A stretch of 64,000 nt of DNA, taken from NCBI RefSeq assembly GCF_051380875.1, contig NZ_JBNYXW010000009.1:124001-188000 (forward strand). The letters run 5' to 3'. Under the pieces are notes generated by a model, which saw nothing but the letters and a program-made list of their open reading frames with translations, ran no database searches and was not told the DNA's origin. The stretch is from Janthinobacterium sp051380875. GTDB taxonomy: Bacteria; Pseudomonadota; Gammaproteobacteria; Burkholderiales; Burkholderiaceae_D. Position 1 is the stretch's first letter; the number at the start of each line of letters is the position of its first letter. Below, piece by piece: positions 16,452 to 25,078 of the stretch. A program made the position numbers and the translations under genes.

Positions 16452-17241
16452 ACCGCAGATGCACTCGGCATCGCAGATCGTGCTGGGCGTGCTCGTCATC
16501 GGCCTGGGGCTGCTGTTCTTGCTCGACAACCTGGGTTTCATCAATGTGCGCCACACCTTCCGCTTCTGGCCCACGCTGCTGGTCATTTTCGGCTTGCTGA
16601 AGATTTCGCAAAGCCATACGCGTTCCAGCTATATCGTGGGCGGCGTGATGGTCTTGCTGGGCGTGAGCTGGACCCTGAAAGCCATGGGTTTTTTCTACTT
16701 CAACTGGAGCATGCTGTGGCCGCTGGTGATCATCGCCGTCGGCGTGAGCGTGGTGTCGAAATCCTTGCCCGGTGCGCAGCAGCGCCTGCGCCGCCGGCGT
16801 GGCCCGGCCGGCGATGCCAGCCGCTTTGAGCCGCCGCGCCAGGGCACCGTTTCGCTGGACAAGGCGCCCGCTGCCGCTGCCGCCGATGCCGATGCCAGCG
16901 GCGCACCCGACGACGACAGCATCATCGAAGTGACGGCCATCCTGGGCGGCTTTGTGCGGCGCGTTTCGTCGCAGCGCTTCAGGGGCGGCGATATCAATGT
17001 CATCATGGCCGGCTGTGAAATCGACTTGCGCCAAGCGTCGATCAAAGGCGAAGCCGTGCTGAACGTCTTTGCCCTGTGCGGTGGCATCACCATCAAGATC
17101 CCGCCCGACTGGAGCGTCGTGCTGCAGGGCACGCCCATCCTCGGCGGTTTTGAAGAGAAGACCATCGTGCCGCCGAACCAGGACAAGCGCCTGTACGTGA
17201 CGGGCTACGCCATCATGGGCGGCCTGGAAATCCGCAACTAG
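16441..17241 (+). CDS. LiaF-like protein with membrane N-terminus and cell-wall-active-antibiotic response domain
   Basis: The 266-residue product starts at ATG 16441 (GGGAG at 7 nt); an upstream in-frame TTG is rejected. Residues 1-115 hold four membrane segments. A basic, Ala/Asp-rich linker follows, then a C-terminal beta-rich LiaF-like domain: DSIIEVTAILGGFVRRVSSQRFRGGDINVIMAGCEIDLRQASI through GYAIMGGLEIRN. In Firmicutes LiaF inhibits an envelope-stress two-component system. Here the next two genes encode a LytS-type kinase and a LytTR regulator, so a similar inhibitory role is plausible. Confidence 0.85.
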   Translation: MKNKPQMHSASQIVLGVLVIGLGLLFLLDNLGFINVRHTFRFWPTLLVIFGLLKISQSHTRSSYIVGGVMVLLGVSWTLKAMGFFYFNWSMLWPLVIIAVGVSVVSKSLPGAQQRLRRRRGPAGDASRFEPPRQGTVSLDKAPAAAAADADASGAPDDDSIIEVTAILGGFVRRVSSQRFRGGDINVIMAGCEIDLRQASIKGEAVLNVFALCGGITIKIPPDWSVVLQGTPILGGFEEKTIVPPNQDKRLYVTGYAIMGGLEIRN

Positions 17242-17247
17242 GCGCGC

Positions 17248-18324
17248 ATGTCCGGGGCCTTGTCGAAGCGGCGCGGCGCCGTGGCGGTTTTGCTGGTCTG
17301 CATGACGCTGGGCCTGGCCTTGGCATTTGTGCTGGCCAGGGTGGCCCACGCGCCGTGGCTCAACGCCGTCTTGCTGGTGGTGCCCGCCACGCTTGTGTAT
17401 GCCATCGGCACGGGCTTTTCCGCGTTTTACCTGTGCCGCGCCTATCCGCTCAATGCCCGTGCTCCGGCCGCGATTGCCGGCGTGATGGGCGTGGCGGCCC
17501 TGTTTGCGGGCTTGCTGTGGGCAACCCTGCTGCAATTCATGAACAGCGTCAGCCTGCTGACAGAGGTACGCTGGCTGGGCGTTTCCTTGAGCCAGTCGCT
17601 GCTGGCCCTGTTTTTCTGCCTGGGCGTGCTGCTGTATTGCCTGGCTGGCGCCGTGCATTACGTGTTGCTGGAATTCGTGCGCGCCAAGACGGCCGAGCAG
17701 CGGGGGCTGGAAGCGCAGCTGATGGCGCAGGAAGCGCAACTGCGCATGCTGCGCACGCAGATCGATCCGCATTTCCTGTTCAATAGCTTGAATTCCATCA
17801 GCGCCTTGACCTCGATCAATGCGGCCGGCGCGCGCCAGATGACCTTGCAGTTGGCCAGTTTCTTTCGCCAGAGTCTCAGCCTGGAAGCGCACAAGAAAAT
17901 CACCGTCAAGCAGGAACTGGTGCTGATCCGCCATTTCCTGGCCATCGAGCAAGTGCGCTTCGGCGAGCGCCTGCAAGTGGCAGAAGACATCGACGAGGCC
18001 GCGCTGGCGTGCCTGCTGCCGCCCATGCTGATCCAGCCGCTGGTGGAAAACGCCGTCAAGCATGGCGTGTGCGGCTTGACGGACGGCGGCTTGATCCATA
18101 TCGAAGCCCGCCGCGCGGGCAGCTTGCTGCACATCGCGGTGCGCAATCCCGTTGATACGGATCAAGGGCCGTCGCGCGGCAATGGCGTGGGGCTGGAGAA
18201 TGTGCGCCAGCGCCTGGCCAGTGCTTACGGCCACGAGGCCAGCGTGCATTGGGCGCGCCGCGACGGCCATTTCGAGGTAATGCTTTCCATGCCGGCACAG
18301 ACCGGTGACACGGAGGAAGAATGA
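17248..18324 (+). CDS. LytS/YehU-family sensor histidine kinase
   Basis: The 358-residue protein has four or so membrane helices (residues about 10-145), a short coiled segment, then the His_kinase domain with the phospho-acceptor H175 in QIDPHFLFNSLNSI. The ATPase domain has PPMLIQPLVENAVKHG (N-box) and GNGVGLENVRQRL. It starts 6 nt after the LiaF-like gene and overlaps the LytTR regulator by 4 nt, so it almost certainly phosphorylates that regulator. The signal is probably at the membrane, since no separate sensory domain is seen. Confidence 0.93.
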   Translation: MSGALSKRRGAVAVLLVCMTLGLALAFVLARVAHAPWLNAVLLVVPATLVYAIGTGFSAFYLCRAYPLNARAPAAIAGVMGVAALFAGLLWATLLQFMNSVSLLTEVRWLGVSLSQSLLALFFCLGVLLYCLAGAVHYVLLEFVRAKTAEQRGLEAQLMAQEAQLRMLRTQIDPHFLFNSLNSISALTSINAAGARQMTLQLASFFRQSLSLEAHKKITVKQELVLIRHFLAIEQVRFGERLQVAEDIDEAALACLLPPMLIQPLVENAVKHGVCGLTDGGLIHIEARRAGSLLHIAVRNPVDTDQGPSRGNGVGLENVRQRLASAYGHEASVHWARRDGHFEVMLSMPAQTGDTEEE

Positions 18325-19076
18325 TGCAGGCAAGAATGCGGGTGGCCATCGTCGACGACGAGCTGCTGGCGCGCGGCGTGCTGCGCGAATACCTGGCGCG
18401 CCATGACGATATCGATATCGTGGCCGAGTGCGCCAACGGCTTCGAAGCCGTCAAGGCGATCGCGGAACTGGTGCCGGAACTGGTGTTTCTAGACATCCAG
18501 ATGCCGCGCCTTGACGGCTTCGAGGTGGCCGAGCTGATCGGTGCGAAGACGCGCTTGATCTTTGTCACGGCCTACGACCAGTACGCCTTGAAAGCGTTCG
18601 AATGCCATGCGCTCGATTATCTGCTCAAGCCGTTCAGCGTACAGCGTTTCGAGCAGGCGCTGGCGCATGCGCGCGGCCACCGCGGCGCGCAGGCAGAGGT
18701 GCAAGCGGCTGTGCAAACGGTGGCGCGTGTAGCGGCCACGCGCGCCGCGCCTTTGGCCCGCGTGCTAATACGCGACGGCGCCAAGGTGCACGTCATCGCC
18801 AGTGCGCGCATCGACTACATCGAGGCGCAGGACGATTACATCAACATCCGTTCGGAGGGCAAGTCTTACCTGAAAAGCCAGACACTGGCGGAACTGGAGG
18901 CGCAGCTGGACCCGGCCAAGTTCCTGCGCGTGCACCGTTCGTTCCTGCTCAATATCGACGGTATCTGCCGCATCGAAGCGGCGACGAAAGACAGCCACGT
19001 GGCCATCTTGCGCGACGATACGCGCATCCCCGTCAGCAAGGCCGGCTACCAGAAGCTCAGATTGCTGGTTGGCTAG
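18321..19076 (+). CDS. LytTR-family response regulator
   Basis: The 251-residue protein has a receiver domain (about 6-120; phospho-acceptor D58 in VFLDIQMPRLDGFE; K in LLKPFS) and a C-terminal LytTR DNA-binding domain. The latter includes IDYIEAQDDYINIRSEGKSYLKSQTL and FLRVHRSFLLNIDGI. It is coupled to the LytS-type kinase by a 4-nt overlap. Its last 20 bp overlap the 3' end of the convergent helicase gene. Target genes are unknown; the LiaF-like operon itself is the obvious candidate. Confidence 0.93.
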   Translation: MMQARMRVAIVDDELLARGVLREYLARHDDIDIVAECANGFEAVKAIAELVPELVFLDIQMPRLDGFEVAELIGAKTRLIFVTAYDQYALKAFECHALDYLLKPFSVQRFEQALAHARGHRGAQAEVQAAVQTVARVAATRAAPLARVLIRDGAKVHVIASARIDYIEAQDDYINIRSEGKSYLKSQTLAELEAQLDPAKFLRVHRSFLLNIDGICRIEAATKDSHVAILRDDTRIPVSKAGYQKLRLLVG

Positions 19077-21351
19077 CTCTTTGCACATCCCACCAGGTGG
19101 GCAATAGTTGCCGGATTTCCGGGCGGGAAAAGCGGTCGTCGATCAGGTACACCACGCCCTTGTCCGATTGCGTGCGGATCACGCGCCCGGCCGCCTGCAC
19201 CACTTTTTGCATGCCCGGATACAAGTACGTGTAGTCGTAGCCAGCGCCGAAGATGTCGCCCATGCGCTGGCGGATCTGCTCGTTGACGGGATTGATTTGC
19301 GGCAAACCGAGGGTGGCGATGAAGGCGCCGATCAGGCGCGCGCCCGGCAAGTCGATGCCTTCGCCAAAGGCCCCGCCCAGCACGGCAAAGCCGATGCCCC
19401 GCGTCTCCAGGCCGAAACGCCCCAGGAACTGACTGCGCGCAGCGTCGTCCATGCGGCGCGGCTGCTGCCAGATGGGCACGTCCGGATAATGCTGGGCAAA
19501 CAGGGTGGCGGTCTTTTCCATGTAGTCAAAACTGCTGAAAAACGCCAGGTAGTTGCCGGGCGCATCGACGTACTGGCGCGCCATTAGTTGCGCGATGGGC
19601 AGCAGCGAGGCGGCGCGGTGCTGGTAGCGCGTGGAAATGGTGTCGGCTACGCGCACCGATAGCTGCTGCGCCTGGAAGGGCGACTCCACGTCGACCCAGG
19701 CCGTGTTCTCCGGCATGCCCAGGGTGTCGCTGTAGTAATTCCATGGACTCAGGGTGGCGGAAAACAGGGCCGTGCTGTGGCTGGCCGCGAAGCGTTCCTT
19801 CAGGAAAGGGGCGGGGATGATGTTGCGGATGCACACGGTGCAGCCCGTATTGGAACCTGTATTCGTCTTGCTGACATCAAACAGCGAATGCGCGCCGAAA
19901 CTCTCGGCCAGGCGGTTCAGCAGCAGCACGTCGAAATAAAAGCGCTGCAAGTCTTCGTCCAGCGTGGCCGCGTGCTCGGCCATGTAGTCGCCGATGGCCG
20001 TTGCCACACCTTGCAGGGCGCCAAAGAATTTTTCCGGCAAGGCCGCATGCACCTGGTAGTCGCCGTCCTGCTCTTTGAGCAAGGCCGTCCACTGGCGCGA
20101 GAGGCGGTCCAGCGGTTTCTTCAACGCTTCGGGTGCGAACTTGCGCAGCATTTTCAGCTTGCTCTGTTCCAGCTCGGCCGAATACATGTTGCGCGCGCGC
20201 GACACCATATTGTGCGCCTCGTCGACCAGCACGTTGACTTTCCAGTCGTGGGCCAGGGTCATGCCATACAGCATGGCGCTGAGGTCAAAATAATAGTTGT
20301 AGTCGCCGATGACGACATCGCTCCAGCGCGCCAGTTCCATGCCCAGGTAGTATGGGCAAATGCCTTGCTGCAAGGCGATGGCGCGCACGGTTTCTTTGTC
20401 CAGTATCAAGCCGCTGGCCAGCGCCACTTCGCGCGCCAGCGGCAGGCGGTCGTAAAAACCCTTTGCCAGCGGGCACGATGCACCATGGCAAGCCTTGTCC
20501 GGGTGTTCGCAGGCGCTGCTCTTGGCGCTCAGTTCCAGCACGCGCAGCGGTAGCAGCGGTGCGCTGTTTTTCAGGATGGCGCAGGCGTCGAGCGCCATTT
20601 GCCGCCCAGGCACCTTGGCGGCCAGAAAAAACAGTTTATCCAGGCCATGTGCGGCCGTGGCCTTCAGCATGGGAAACAGACTGCCCACGGTCTTGCCGAT
20701 GCCCGTGGGCGCCTGCGCCAGCAAGCCGCAGCCACGGCTGCTGGCCTTGAACATGGCTTCAGCCAGCTGGCGCTGGCCCGGGCGAAAGTCGGCATGGGGA
20801 AAGGCCATGGCCGAGAGCTGCGCATCGCGGCTGGCCCGGTGCGCCATTTCCTGCTCGGCCCATTCCAGGAACAGCGCGCAATGCTGTTCGAAAAAAGTGC
20901 GCAGCGCCTCGGCCGTGCATTCCTCGTGCATCACAGTTTCTTTCTGGCTGGCGATGTCGAAATACACGAGCGCCACGCGCAGCATGGGCAGCTTCAGTTG
21001 CTGGCACAGCAAGTGGCCGTAGATGCGTGCCTGCGCCCAGTGCAACTGACGGTGGTTGGCCGGCATGGCGTCGAGTTCGCCCCGGTAAGTCTTGATCTCT
21101 TCGAGCTGGCGCCGCGCCGGGTCGTAGCCATCGGCGCGGCCGCGCACATGCAGGGCGCCGAAGTCGCCGGCGAGGCTGATTTCGCGCTGGTAATCGTCGT
21201 CGCGCCGGCCAGTCACGGTGGCGTGGCCAGCCATGCCTTCCTGCGCCGTGGGCGATGGCGTAAAACGCAAGTCCAGGTCGCCCACCTTGGCGGTGAATTC
21301 GCACAGGGCGCGCACGGCCACGCTGTAGCCCGTGTTGCTCACTCTGCTCAT
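19057..21351 (-). CDS. DinG/XPD-like ATP-dependent DNA helicase with Fe-S cysteines
   Basis: I start this 764-residue protein at ATG 21351 because it overlaps the upstream nuclease stop by 4 nt (ATGA). Walker A is APTGIGKTVGSLF and the DEAH box is VLVDEAHNM. Between them lie CEHPDKACHGASCPLAKG and GICPYY, supplying four cysteines in the arrangement of XPD/DinG iron-sulfur domains. Near the C-terminus are VLGGAFGEGIDLPG and QAAGRVIR (motif VI). The N-terminal region contains a PD-(D/E)xK-like segment (DGYDPARRQLEEIKTYRGE), as in helicases fused to a Cas4/RecB-like nuclease. It is cotranscribed with the FAN1-like nuclease behind a LexA box. Confidence 0.9.
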   Translation of the reverse strand: MSRVSNTGYSVAVRALCEFTAKVGDLDLRFTPSPTAQEGMAGHATVTGRRDDDYQREISLAGDFGALHVRGRADGYDPARRQLEEIKTYRGELDAMPANHRQLHWAQARIYGHLLCQQLKLPMLRVALVYFDIASQKETVMHEECTAEALRTFFEQHCALFLEWAEQEMAHRASRDAQLSAMAFPHADFRPGQRQLAEAMFKASSRGCGLLAQAPTGIGKTVGSLFPMLKATAAHGLDKLFFLAAKVPGRQMALDACAILKNSAPLLPLRVLELSAKSSACEHPDKACHGASCPLAKGFYDRLPLAREVALASGLILDKETVRAIALQQGICPYYLGMELARWSDVVIGDYNYYFDLSAMLYGMTLAHDWKVNVLVDEAHNMVSRARNMYSAELEQSKLKMLRKFAPEALKKPLDRLSRQWTALLKEQDGDYQVHAALPEKFFGALQGVATAIGDYMAEHAATLDEDLQRFYFDVLLLNRLAESFGAHSLFDVSKTNTGSNTGCTVCIRNIIPAPFLKERFAASHSTALFSATLSPWNYYSDTLGMPENTAWVDVESPFQAQQLSVRVADTISTRYQHRAASLLPIAQLMARQYVDAPGNYLAFFSSFDYMEKTATLFAQHYPDVPIWQQPRRMDDAARSQFLGRFGLETRGIGFAVLGGAFGEGIDLPGARLIGAFIATLGLPQINPVNEQIRQRMGDIFGAGYDYTYLYPGMQKVVQAAGRVIRTQSDKGVVYLIDDRFSRPEIRQLLPTWWDVQRASQPAI

Positions 21352-23000
21352 GCTGCCGCCTGCCATTGCAGGTAGCACACGCTGACGGGCATGGCGTGCT
21401 CGGCGCAATACGCGATCCAGCGCAGCTGATTATCTTGCAGGCGGTCGCCCGGCCCTTTGACTTCGATCATGCGGTAGCGCCGTTCGCCTGGCCAGAACTG
21501 GATCAGGTCGGGCAAGCCGCTGCGGTTGCTTTTGATATCGAGCAAGATGCGCTCGAAAGCCTTTTTCAGGTGCGCGGCGGGGATGCAGGCCAGCGCCAGG
21601 TCCAGCAAGGCGTCGTCCAGCACGTCCCAGCTGACGAAGGGCGAGACGATGCCGTGCTTGGCGGCAAGCGTGGCGCGGATGGCTGCCTGGTAGGCACCGT
21701 TGTCCAGCTGTGCCAGGCAGGCGGCGAAGTCATCCTGGCGGCGCAGGTAAAAATCGGCGCTGTGCAAGTCGGCCGGACCCCGGTGGAACGGGTGGAAGAA
21801 GGCGCCGGGGATGGCCTTGAAGATGGCGGGCCAGCACAGCAGGCCGAACAGCGAGTTGATCAGGGTGTTTTCCACGTAATACACGGGTGCGTCGCTGTGG
21901 CTCAGGTGTTGCTGCACCACCGCTTCCACGTAGCTGGCTTCGCTTTGATATGGCAGCAGCAGGTCGATGCGGTCGATGGCGCCCTGTGCTTCGGCCACCT
22001 GTTTGGCGTGGCCCAGCGTGCGCCGCAGACGCGGCGCCATGCGCAGCAGCAATTGCTGTTCCGCCTCGCTTTCCGGCGCCGCCAGGGCGATCACCAGCCT
22101 GTCGTAGGCCACTTGCGGCTGTGCATCTTTCTCCAGCACGCGGATGGCGCGGCCCCGCGCGCCCGGATAGCGACAATCGGCATAGGCGCGGTAGGCGGCC
22201 GGCCAGTCCTGGGATTTTTCCAGCTGCTGGGCAATCTGGAAACGCAATTTTTCGCGCCGGCTGGCCAGCCAGGTATTGTCCAGCGGCAATGGTAGCGCGG
22301 CCAAGTCCTGCAGCACCTCGTCGGCCGGTGCGCTGTCGTTGTAGCGTTCCCGGCACTGGTGCAGCACTTCATAGTGCTCGATATCCTGGCGCGTGCGAAA
22401 GCCGCGCGATTGCGGCGAAAATTCCACCTTTTCGTATTGGTACACGCCCAGGTCGGACAGTACGAATTCCGACCAGTCCTGGTGATAGTTGCCAAAGTAA
22501 ATCAGGCGCAAACGGTCGCACAGGGGCTGCATGCCGATGCGGTACAGCACATCGGCAGAGGCCGGATACCAGTCGGAAAAAGCTTGATCGTGCGCATGCT
22601 GCTCGCGCAAGGCATCGAGCTGCTCGGCCTTGCGCGCCGCTTTCAGGGGCGCGGTGAGGCTAAATGCCTGGCTGATTTCCGCTTTCAGCAGCAAGTCAAA
22701 CAGCTCGGCTAGCGAAATGGCTGGGTCGGCCACCACCCAGCCTGAGGCCAGCAAGGGCAGGGCGGCGGCGCGCGTGTCGCCGATTTCAGGATAATTGAGC
22801 TTGCTGGCGCGAAACAAACAACCCTTGCGCATGACCAGACGCACGAACAGCGCACGCGATGGCTGCGGCAATTGCCCGAACTCAGTGATGAATTGCGTTT
22901 CTTCCACACTCAGCAGATCGGCGTAGCGGGCGTTGATCCAGCTCAGCACGCCCTGGAAGTTGTCCAGATAGTACAGGGGATTTTCCAGGATTTTCAGCAT
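21348..23000 (-). CDS. FAN1-like structure-specific nuclease (VRR-NUC domain)
   Basis: The 550-residue protein resembles bacterial FAN1. The N-terminus YYLDNFQGVLSWINARYADLL and the SAP-like region LFVRLVMRKGCLFRASKLNY match the family. The C-terminal VRR-NUC domain has catalytic residues in GLPDLIQFW (Asp) and YRMIEVKGPGDRLQDNQ (E-x-K). FAN1 enzymes cut flapped and crosslinked DNA. Here the gene heads an operon with a DinG/XPD-like helicase (4-nt overlap), and a perfect CTGT-N8-ACAG LexA site lies 49 nt before the start, so SOS induction is likely. Confidence 0.9.
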   Translation of the reverse strand: MLKILENPLYYLDNFQGVLSWINARYADLLSVEETQFITEFGQLPQPSRALFVRLVMRKGCLFRASKLNYPEIGDTRAAALPLLASGWVVADPAISLAELFDLLLKAEISQAFSLTAPLKAARKAEQLDALREQHAHDQAFSDWYPASADVLYRIGMQPLCDRLRLIYFGNYHQDWSEFVLSDLGVYQYEKVEFSPQSRGFRTRQDIEHYEVLHQCRERYNDSAPADEVLQDLAALPLPLDNTWLASRREKLRFQIAQQLEKSQDWPAAYRAYADCRYPGARGRAIRVLEKDAQPQVAYDRLVIALAAPESEAEQQLLLRMAPRLRRTLGHAKQVAEAQGAIDRIDLLLPYQSEASYVEAVVQQHLSHSDAPVYYVENTLINSLFGLLCWPAIFKAIPGAFFHPFHRGPADLHSADFYLRRQDDFAACLAQLDNGAYQAAIRATLAAKHGIVSPFVSWDVLDDALLDLALACIPAAHLKKAFERILLDIKSNRSGLPDLIQFWPGERRYRMIEVKGPGDRLQDNQLRWIAYCAEHAMPVSVCYLQWQAAA

Positions 23001-23048
23001 GATGGGACAGGGTAATTAGGTATTCGATGCAACTCGGACATGATTTTA

Positions 23049-23064
23049 CTGTGTTTATATACAG
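23049..23064 (-). promoter_or_regulatory. LexA (SOS) box of the nuclease-helicase operon
   Basis: CTGTGTTTATATACAG fits CTGT-N8-ACAG exactly with an AT-rich centre, the LexA consensus of beta- and gammaproteobacteria. It is 49-64 nt upstream of the nuclease start, where it can cover the promoter. The opposite MFS gene starts 140 nt away and is less likely to be the target. Confidence 0.8.
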
Positions 23065-23130
23065 TTTAAACCTTCCTCAGGCGCTTGCCCAGCGATTTCC
23101 TGCTTCGTTGCGTAGTGCTTCAATAAATAA

Positions 23131-23183
23131 ACATTTTAGTTTACTAATGTTCGGCGCCCACGTATTCTTTCTGTCTATATAAT
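23131..23183 (+). promoter_or_regulatory. Promoter region and dyad before the MFS gene
   Basis: TATAAT at 23178-23183 is a perfect -10, with no good -35. The dyad ACA(TT)TTAGT-TT-ACTAATGT (23131-23150) ends 27 bp before it and may be the site of the regulator encoded downstream. Confidence 0.4.
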
Positions 23184-23204
23184 CAAGACACCCTCCGAGG
23201 CTGC

Positions 23205-24422
23205 ATGAAAAATACAATCTTGATCACGGCGGCCTGTTTGCTTGCGCTGCTGTCGACCATCGGTGCGTCCCTGCCGTACCCGATCCTGCCGCCGCTGTTT
23301 GCGGCCGAGGCGCCGAATGCCTTCAATCATTTCCTCGGCTTGCCTTCCAAACTGCTGTTCGGCCTGGCGCTGACCATCAATCCGCTGGGTTTGCTGATCG
23401 GCTCGGCCTTGCTGGGGCCATTGTCGGACCGCTATGGCCGCCGTCCCTTGCTGATGCGCACGGCCGTGGGCGCGGCCATCGGCCATGCCATCACGGCCTG
23501 GGCGCTGGTGAACCAGTCCTATCCGCTGTTTATCGTTGCGCGTTTTATCACCGGCTTGCTGGAAGGTAACGGCGCCGTGGCGCGCGCCATGCTGGCCGAC
23601 CAGTTGCAGGGGCCGCTGCGCCTGCGCGCCATGTCGTGGCTGAACGGCGCCTTTTACCTGGGCTGGCTGGTGGGGCCGATCCTGGCGGGCGCCACGCTGG
23701 GCTGGGGCGTGACGGTGCCGTTCTGGATTGCCGCCGCCGCCCTGATGCTCGTCGCCGTGCTGGTGGCCGTGGGCTTGCCGCGCGAAACGCCATCGCTCTT
23801 GACGACCTCGTGGTGGCAGGTGGCGCGCGACCGGCATGCGCTGAACCTGCTGCGCCACGATGAGCTGCGCACCCTGTTCATCGTGCAACTGGCCTTGACC
23901 TGCGGCGTGGCCAGTTTCTATGAGTTCTATCCGCTGTGGCTGGTCGAGACGGCCAATTACAATGCGCAGGCGATTGCCTGGGTGAATGTGGGCCTGTGCG
24001 GCACGATGACCATCACGTCCTTGCTGGCGGGCGGACCCAGCCGCCATGCGCCGTTGCTGCGGGCCAGCTGGTATGCCTGTGGCGTGGCGCTGGCCGTGGG
24101 GGTACTGTCGCTGGGCAACATCTGGGTGGGCATCGCTGCCATCGTGCTGTTCGGCATCCCGAATGCGCTGTATAACACGGTGATACAGGGCTGGTGCGCC
24201 GAGCGCTTCAGCGCGCACGGGCAGGGCGCCGTGATGGGCTTGCTGGCTACCACGTTTTGCATCGCCAACATCGTCGTCGCCCTGAGCGGCTCCGTGCTGA
24301 CCCTGATCGACACGCGCCTGATCCTCATCGCCGGCGCCTGCTCGGCGGCCTGGGCCGCCTGGCGCATGGCAGCCTGGCGCCGCCAGATGGCCGGTGTCGC
24401 CGAGGCGAAGGTGGCCGCATGA
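23205..24422 (+). CDS. MFS transporter
   Basis: The 405-residue protein has about 12 membrane helices. The MFS motif A between helices 2 and 3 reads GPLSDRYGRRPLLM, with a further loop GPSRHAPLL in the second half. It is a proton-driven efflux or uptake carrier of unknown substrate, closest in look to drug or metabolite exporters. Its stop overlaps the start of a regulator gene, so the two are coupled; this suggests the regulator senses the exported compound or a related stress. Confidence 0.9.
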   Translation: MKNTILITAACLLALLSTIGASLPYPILPPLFAAEAPNAFNHFLGLPSKLLFGLALTINPLGLLIGSALLGPLSDRYGRRPLLMRTAVGAAIGHAITAWALVNQSYPLFIVARFITGLLEGNGAVARAMLADQLQGPLRLRAMSWLNGAFYLGWLVGPILAGATLGWGVTVPFWIAAAALMLVAVLVAVGLPRETPSLLTTSWWQVARDRHALNLLRHDELRTLFIVQLALTCGVASFYEFYPLWLVETANYNAQAIAWVNVGLCGTMTITSLLAGGPSRHAPLLRASWYACGVALAVGVLSLGNIWVGIAAIVLFGIPNALYNTVIQGWCAERFSAHGQGAVMGLLATTFCIANIVVALSGSVLTLIDTRLILIAGACSAAWAAWRMAAWRRQMAGVAEAKVAA

Positions 24423-25051
24423 GCGCGAGCACGTCGGGGCAAACCCTGTTCCTGCTGAAAATGCGCGGTCCGCAGACGGCGCAGCAACTGGCGCTCTTGC
24501 TCGATATCACTTCCATGGGCGCGCGGCGCCAGCTCGAAGCGGCGCAGGAGAAAGGCCTGGTGGCCTTCGAGGACGTAGCCGACAAGGTGGGGCGTCCGTC
24601 GCGGCGCTGGCAGTTGACTGCTACGGGCCATGCGCGCTTTCCCGACCGCCATGCCGACCTGACGCTGGAATTGATCGGCCAAGTGAAAACCCTGTTCGGC
24701 GACGACGGCCTGGATAAACTGATCAGCGCGCGCGAACGCAGCAGCGAAGCGGCCTACGGCAAGCTGGTCGACCCGCAGCTTGATCTGGCGCAAAGGGTGG
24801 AGCGTCTGGCGCGGGTGCGCGACGGTGAAGGCTACATGGCCAATGCCGAGGCGCAGGACGATGGCAGCATCTTGCTGGTAGAGAACCATTGCCCCATCTG
24901 CGCGGCCGCCACGGCGTGCCAGAACTTTTGCCGTTCTGAGCTGGCCATCTTTCAACGGGTGCTGGGCAAGGATTGTCAGGTGGAGCGCAGTGAGTATCTG
25001 CTGGAGGGGGGTAGGCGTTGCGTGTACAGGATCATACCGATTGGGACTTGA
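24419..25051 (+). CDS. SufR-like winged-helix regulator with cysteine cluster
   Basis: The 210-residue protein starts at ATG 24419, overlapping the MFS stop by 4 nt. The N-terminal winged helix (MRGPQTAQQLALLLDITSMGARRQL, residues 15-39, and a wing GRPSRRWQLT) resembles ArsR/SufR family regulators. The C-terminal part holds C158, C161, C167, C171, C186 and C201 within NHCPICAAATACQNFC and beyond, the pattern of regulators that bind a [4Fe-4S] cluster or metal. It may control the MFS gene in response to redox or metal state. A perfect inverted repeat follows at the stop codon. Confidence 0.85.
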   Translation: MSASTSGQTLFLLKMRGPQTAQQLALLLDITSMGARRQLEAAQEKGLVAFEDVADKVGRPSRRWQLTATGHARFPDRHADLTLELIGQVKTLFGDDGLDKLISARERSSEAAYGKLVDPQLDLAQRVERLARVRDGEGYMANAEAQDDGSILLVENHCPICAAATACQNFCRSELAIFQRVLGKDCQVERSEYLLEGGRRCVYRIIPIGT

Positions 25052-25068
25052 CCTGGGCCAAGTCCCAA
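25041..25068. terminator. Perfect 10-bp inverted repeat between convergent genes
   Basis: TTGGGACTTG (25041-25050) and CAAGTCCCAA (25059-25068) flank an 8-nt loop. The stop of the regulator gene lies inside. It sits between convergent genes, so it may act in both directions, although T-tracts are missing on both sides. Confidence 0.5.
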
Positions 25069-25078
25069 TGGCAGCGAG

